Shown here piece after piece: positions 63,222 through 64,000 of a stretch of DNA of 64,000 nucleotides (its first letter is position 1; every line of letters starts with the position of its first letter). Location: NCBI RefSeq assembly GCF_014836935.1, contig NZ_JACSPW010000015.1, positions 1 to 64,000 on the forward strand. Direction: 5' to 3'. A model generated the notes under the pieces. That model saw only the letters and a program-made list of their open reading frames with translations, searched no databases and was not told where the DNA came from. The DNA comes from Solibacillus merdavium (GTDB taxonomy: Bacteria; Bacillota; Bacilli; Bacillales_A; Planococcaceae). The translations under genes were made by a program, and so were the position numbers.

Positions 63222-64000
63222 ATGAAACGTATTGCATTAATCGATATTTTAAGAGGTATCGCCATTTTAGGGACACTAGGAACGAATATTTGGATTTTTG
63301 CCCATTTAGGGGATCTCAAGTATATAACGACCACGGATTTTAGCAGTTGGTCGAATATGGATGATATTTTACGCATGCTTGTACTGTTTGTGTTTAACGG
63401 TAAGTTGCTTGGCATGTTAACGATTATGTTCGGAGTAGGGATGGCGATAAAATACGAGCAGTCCATCAGACGTAATAAACCTTGGATTGGGATGTATAAG
63501 TGGGTGATTGTATTTTTAATGGTGGAAGGCTTTCTGCACTACGTATTTGTAATGGAATATGATGTGCTTATGAGCTATGCCGTTACTGCCGCAATTATCG
63601 CTGTCATACTAAAGCGCGGGGAACGGGCGATGACACGGGCGTTATGGGTTGCTGGAGCTTTACATTTAGGAATGCTTGCTCTTATTTTTACTTCAATGCT
63701 GCTTGGTCCCGCATTTTCAATGGCGAGCTCTCCACAGTTAATTGCGATTTATGCAGAAGGATCGTGGCTGGAGCAGGTCCAAAATCGCCTTGCGAATTTT
63801 ATGTTTTTTAGAGCAGAGGCGATTTTCATACTTCCTTTAAATATATGCTTATTTATTGTTGGGATAAAACTTATGCGCAGCGGTGCTTTCTCCTTTACGG
63901 AGCGCGGCATTGCTATTCAGCGGAAGCTTCTTACTTGGGGGCTATGTCTAGGATTGCCCTTGAATGTATTAACTTTTGTACCAGGTGGTTTATTTGATTT
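63222..64000 (+). CDS. DUF418 (YeiB-like) membrane protein, 3' end outside the window
   Basis: The first 259 residues are present. RIALIDILRGIAILGTLGTNIWIF is the N-terminal DUF418/YeiB segment, FNGKLLGMLTIMFGVGMAI follows, and several hydrophobic helices run to the end. The family is an integral membrane group of unknown transport or modifying role. GGAGGG at 63209-63214 sets the ATG at 63222; another in-frame ATG at 63216 is too close. The reading frame stays open to the last base. Confidence 0.88.
   Translation, partial: MKRIALIDILRGIAILGTLGTNIWIFAHLGDLKYITTTDFSSWSNMDDILRMLVLFVFNGKLLGMLTIMFGVGMAIKYEQSIRRNKPWIGMYKWVIVFLMVEGFLHYVFVMEYDVLMSYAVTAAIIAVILKRGERAMTRALWVAGALHLGMLALIFTSMLLGPAFSMASSPQLIAIYAEGSWLEQVQNRLANFMFFRAEAIFILPLNICLFIVGIKLMRSGAFSFTERGIAIQRKLLTWGLCLGLPLNVLTFVPGGLFD

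Noticed and set aside
63119-63466. 115-codon minus-strand open frame over the DUF418 start
   Set aside because: It is the antisense of a clear DUF418 N-terminus that has its own ribosome site.

Overview
The window reads as chromosomal DNA of a low-GC, endospore-forming member of the Bacillales. The best guess is a Solibacillus/Lysinibacillus-like Planococcaceae/Caryophanaceae genome. The grounds are strong GGAGG ribosome sites, frequent TTG starts, a Tlp-type small acid-soluble spore protein, a complete seven-gene Mrp antiporter operon, an SLH-anchored surface protein, and no plasmid, phage or transposase genes. The genus is an inference from style and gene content.

Layout. 1-120: end of an rRNA operon (5S 3' part plus terminator). 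150-4000: a LytTR regulator divergent from isocitrate lyase, then a class V aminotransferase of the alanine-glyoxylate type; no malate synthase is present. 4000-9100: a 13-repeat Sel1 protein, adenine deaminase, a family 2 glycosyltransferase and a YkvA-like protein. 9100-20500: a BadF-type amino-sugar kinase overlapping an argininosuccinate-lyase paralogue, an EamA transporter with a GNAT enzyme, a PfkB kinase, an XRE regulator with a yxlEFG-like ABC module, a DUF421 protein, an Fsr-like MFS transporter and a universal-stress-type protein. 20800-26650: mrpABCDEFG. 26700-29620: a cluster of DnaA boxes abutting the promoter and operator of a GntR(YtrA-type)-ABC transporter operon. 29650-38600: metallophosphoesterase, rhodanese, AlaX editing protein, a DUF6509-like protein, a gamma-glutamyltransferase, a Gfo/Idh/MocA oxidoreductase, an ECF sigma/anti-sigma pair and a CoA-disulfide-reductase-like enzyme. 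39000-43950: Tlp, a Ca2+-type P-ATPase, a P-loop protein that appears to start at AUA, and a cupin.

44488-49769 is the most system-like block. A LysR regulator is followed by a putative T-N11-A operator and then a tightly coupled operon: CitMHS transporter, AtuA/DUF1446 protein, AtuA C-terminal-domain protein, and both subunits of a 3-oxoacid CoA-transferase. The arrangement suggests uptake and CoA activation of a small organic acid whose identity cannot be read from sequence.

50290-64000: SDR dehydrogenase, DUF1722 protein, acetamidase/formamidase with a zinc-ribbon-like insert, two unrecognised proteins, a CaiB-type CoA-transferase, a CAP-domain protein without an evident signal peptide, a 1459-residue SLH surface protein, and a DUF418 membrane protein cut by the window edge.

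The most unusual non-coding signals are two intergenic arrays of a TTCTAA core repeated every 21 bp (11703-11895 and 30520-30610), the DnaA-box cluster at 26715-26921, an orphan structured segment with its own terminator at 44056-44203, and another orphan terminator unit at 58190-58336.
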